Under the pieces are notes generated by a model, which was not told the DNA's origin, ran no database searches, and was given only the letters and a program-made list of their open reading frames with translations. Of a stretch of 64,000 nucleotides of DNA, positions 63,045 through 64,000 are shown piece by piece. The DNA lies in the NCBI GenBank assembly GCA_947492185.1, contig CANLMR010000003.1:62001-126000 (forward strand), read 5' to 3'. The first letter of the stretch is position 1. Every line of letters begins with the position of its first letter. This DNA comes from an uncultured Tenacibaculum sp. (lineage in GTDB: Bacteria > Bacteroidota > Bacteroidia > Flavobacteriales > Flavobacteriaceae). A program made the translations under genes and the position numbers.

Positions 63045-63401
63045 CTAATATTCTTTGATAACAAAAGTTGATATTTTACCATCAGATGTTAATTGAAGCA
63101 GCATCAAAAGTGTTCCGTTTTCAAATTCGACGAGGTAATTTCTTTCTTCTTCTTCTAAGATTAATTCATAAGAGGAAATTATACCTTTATTATTCTGTAA
63201 ACTATCAATAGTTTTTTTAAAAGCCACTGATTTCAATTTACTTTTTAAAGCATCGTTAAACTTTTCATGAATTAAAGAAGCGTTACTTTCATTAAAAGCT
63301 TTTTTAACTAGTTCTAAAGTATTTTTGTAATCGTCTTCCGTCTGGGAAAAAATCGAAATTTGAAAAAATAGAATACACAAAGAAGTGAACAAAATTTTCA
63401 T
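63045..63401 (-). CDS. small secreted DUF3887-like protein
   Basis: The start at 63401 (MKILFTSLCILFFQISIFSQ) gives a clean signal peptide; a longer frame from 63464 would add 21 residues in front of it. The mature part is a compact SnoaL/NTF2-like domain (ALKSKLKSVAFKKTIDSLQ..., YELILEEEERNYLVEFENG). DUF3887 domains are often found at the N-terminus of hydrolases, but here the domain is alone. It has a C6 run four bases before the ATG and is followed 28 bp later by the PilJ-like gene. Confidence 0.75.
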   Translation of the reverse strand: MKILFTSLCILFFQISIFSQTEDDYKNTLELVKKAFNESNASLIHEKFNDALKSKLKSVAFKKTIDSLQNNKGIISSYELILEEEERNYLVEFENGTLLMLLQLTSDGKISTFVIKEY

Positions 63402-63668
63402 AAGCGGGGGGAATTTTGTTATTATTTTCTTATCTAATGTAATGTATTTCAGAATACTAAACAAAATTTAATTTAGCATTTGTTAAAATCTCAGGAAAAC
63501 CACCTTTTTTTTATAATACACAATAATTCAAAGCCTCTAGATTATTATTTTGATAATTTGGTTAAAAAGAATTCTATCAAAAAATAACATAAATTAACTT
63601 TAATTAACTTTTTGAAGAATTGTTTTTTTTGTTCTTTTGCCTCTGAATTTAAAAGAGGATAATTTTCT

Positions 63669-63782
63669 ATGAAAAAGAATATAAGTGCCCCCACAAATTA
63701 TATTCAAAACAAAGAAATCACAATTGACTACATAAAAAGGACATTTGGTTACAACTCATTCTTTATAAAGGGATACAGTTAA
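63669..63782 (+). CDS. possible 37-residue small protein
   Basis: ATG at 63669 opens 37 codons (starting MKKNISAPTNYIQNKEITI) ending at 63782. A TTG-17 bp-TTCTTTTG pair (63612-63614 and 63632-63639) lies upstream and could drive it. No terminator separates it from the next gene, and the amino acid composition gives little support. Otherwise the 63402-63810 region holds nothing recognisable. Confidence 0.25.
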   Translation: MKKNISAPTNYIQNKEITIDYIKRTFGYNSFFIKGYS

Positions 63783-63783
63783 A

Positions 63784-63791
63784 TACATTTG
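63784..63791 (+). promoter_or_regulatory. -7 element of the last gene
   Basis: TACATTTG is a perfect TAnnTTTG 19 bp before the ATG at 63811. Confidence 0.6.
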
Positions 63792-63810
63792 TCCGCATAA
63801 ATCAAGAACT

Positions 63811-64000
63811 ATGAAAAAATTATTTATTGCTATTGCCCTTATTTTATCTCTTTGTGCCAACGCACAATCCTATAAATTCAGGATTTCAGGTAAAATACAA
63901 ACCGAAAAAGAAAAAACACCTATCGAAGCTGCTACTATTCACTTAGAAAAAGTAAAAGACAGCTCTATAGTTTCTTATACTATTTCAGATGATAAAGGAT
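63811..64000 (+). CDS. outer membrane protein with carboxypeptidase-like N-terminal domain (cut by window edge)
   Basis: Only 63 residues are present: signal peptide MKKLFIAIALILSLCANAQ followed by the first strands of a carboxypeptidase-regulatory-like domain (YKFRISGKIQTEKEKTPIEA, then IHLEKVKDSSIVSYTISDDKG). Such starts belong to TonB-dependent receptors or the related outer membrane beta-barrel family. The rest lies beyond the right edge. Confidence 0.7.
   Translation, partial: MKKLFIAIALILSLCANAQSYKFRISGKIQTEKEKTPIEAATIHLEKVKDSSIVSYTISDDKG

Noticed and set aside
1..64000. CRISPR arrays, insertion sequences, integrases, rRNA genes
   Set aside because: None seen on either strand; the only regular repeat is the 21-bp coding repeat in infB.

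Overview
The window is AT-rich DNA from a member of the Bacteroidota, most likely a marine Flavobacteriaceae species of the Tenacibaculum type; the genus is an inference. The supporting signs are Bacteroidota-type promoters (TAnnTTTG at -7, with TTG about 19-20 bp upstream in several cases), start codons without Shine-Dalgarno sequences, a PorP/SprF protein of the type IX secretion system, a TonB-dependent receptor/DUF4249 pair, DUF6089 and PqqD-like families, many lipoproteins, and short intrinsic terminators.

Layout. 0-3 kb: the rimP-nusA-infB translation/transcription operon on the minus strand, with infB running off the left edge. 3-7 kb: an amidase, tRNA-Gln and a large DUF2723 membrane protein. 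7.3-10.8 kb: a lodA/lodB-like quinoprotein oxidase pair between two near-identical terminators. 10.8-16.7 kb: a cysteine-free thioredoxin-like protein, a membrane phosphoesterase, a serine hydrolase and polA. 17.0-18.7 kb: a double-glycine-leader peptide gene followed by a glycosyltransferase-like protein with a PqqD-like tail. 18.7-28.6 kb: housekeeping genes (uracil-DNA glycosylase, DEAD-box helicase, trigger factor, TerC, pdxJ, nadK), plus a 33-residue gene with its own promoter and terminator. 28.7-35 kb: the envelope operon DUF6089-uppS-bamA-ompH-ompH, then murI. 35-36.8 kb: porP/sprF and a gene-poor stretch with a remnant of a type IX secretion sorting domain. 36.8-45.3 kb: a stress island with four universal stress proteins, a ribosome hibernation factor, a PAS histidine kinase and a response regulator fused to a Crp/Fnr protein. 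45.4-48.7 kb: a TlpA-like lipoprotein, a cysteine-rich lipoprotein and an M48 membrane protease. 48.6-53.3 kb: a membrane TPR-CHAT protease operon divergent from an ECF sigma/anti-sigma pair. 53.5-64 kb: a TonB receptor and DUF4249, initiator tRNA, era, a choice-of-anchor I lipoprotein, der, and three secreted proteins; a partial outer membrane protein gene closes the window.

The strongest new observation is the stress island. Four TGAT-N4-ATCA palindromes serve five promoters, and the distance from palindrome centre to -7 element centre is 33 bp in every case, which is the class II activator position. The likely activator is the response regulator-Crp fusion encoded there, paired with a PAS kinase, so the island looks like a one-protein version of a FixL-FixJ-FixK cascade that controls its own regulon.

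Two other candidate systems stand out. One is the periplasmic TPR-CHAT protease next to an ECF sigma factor and its TPR-bearing membrane anti-sigma, a possible protease-triggered sigma pathway. The other is the double-glycine peptide with a DxD glycosyltransferase-like enzyme that carries a PqqD-like domain, a possible glycosylated ribosomal peptide.
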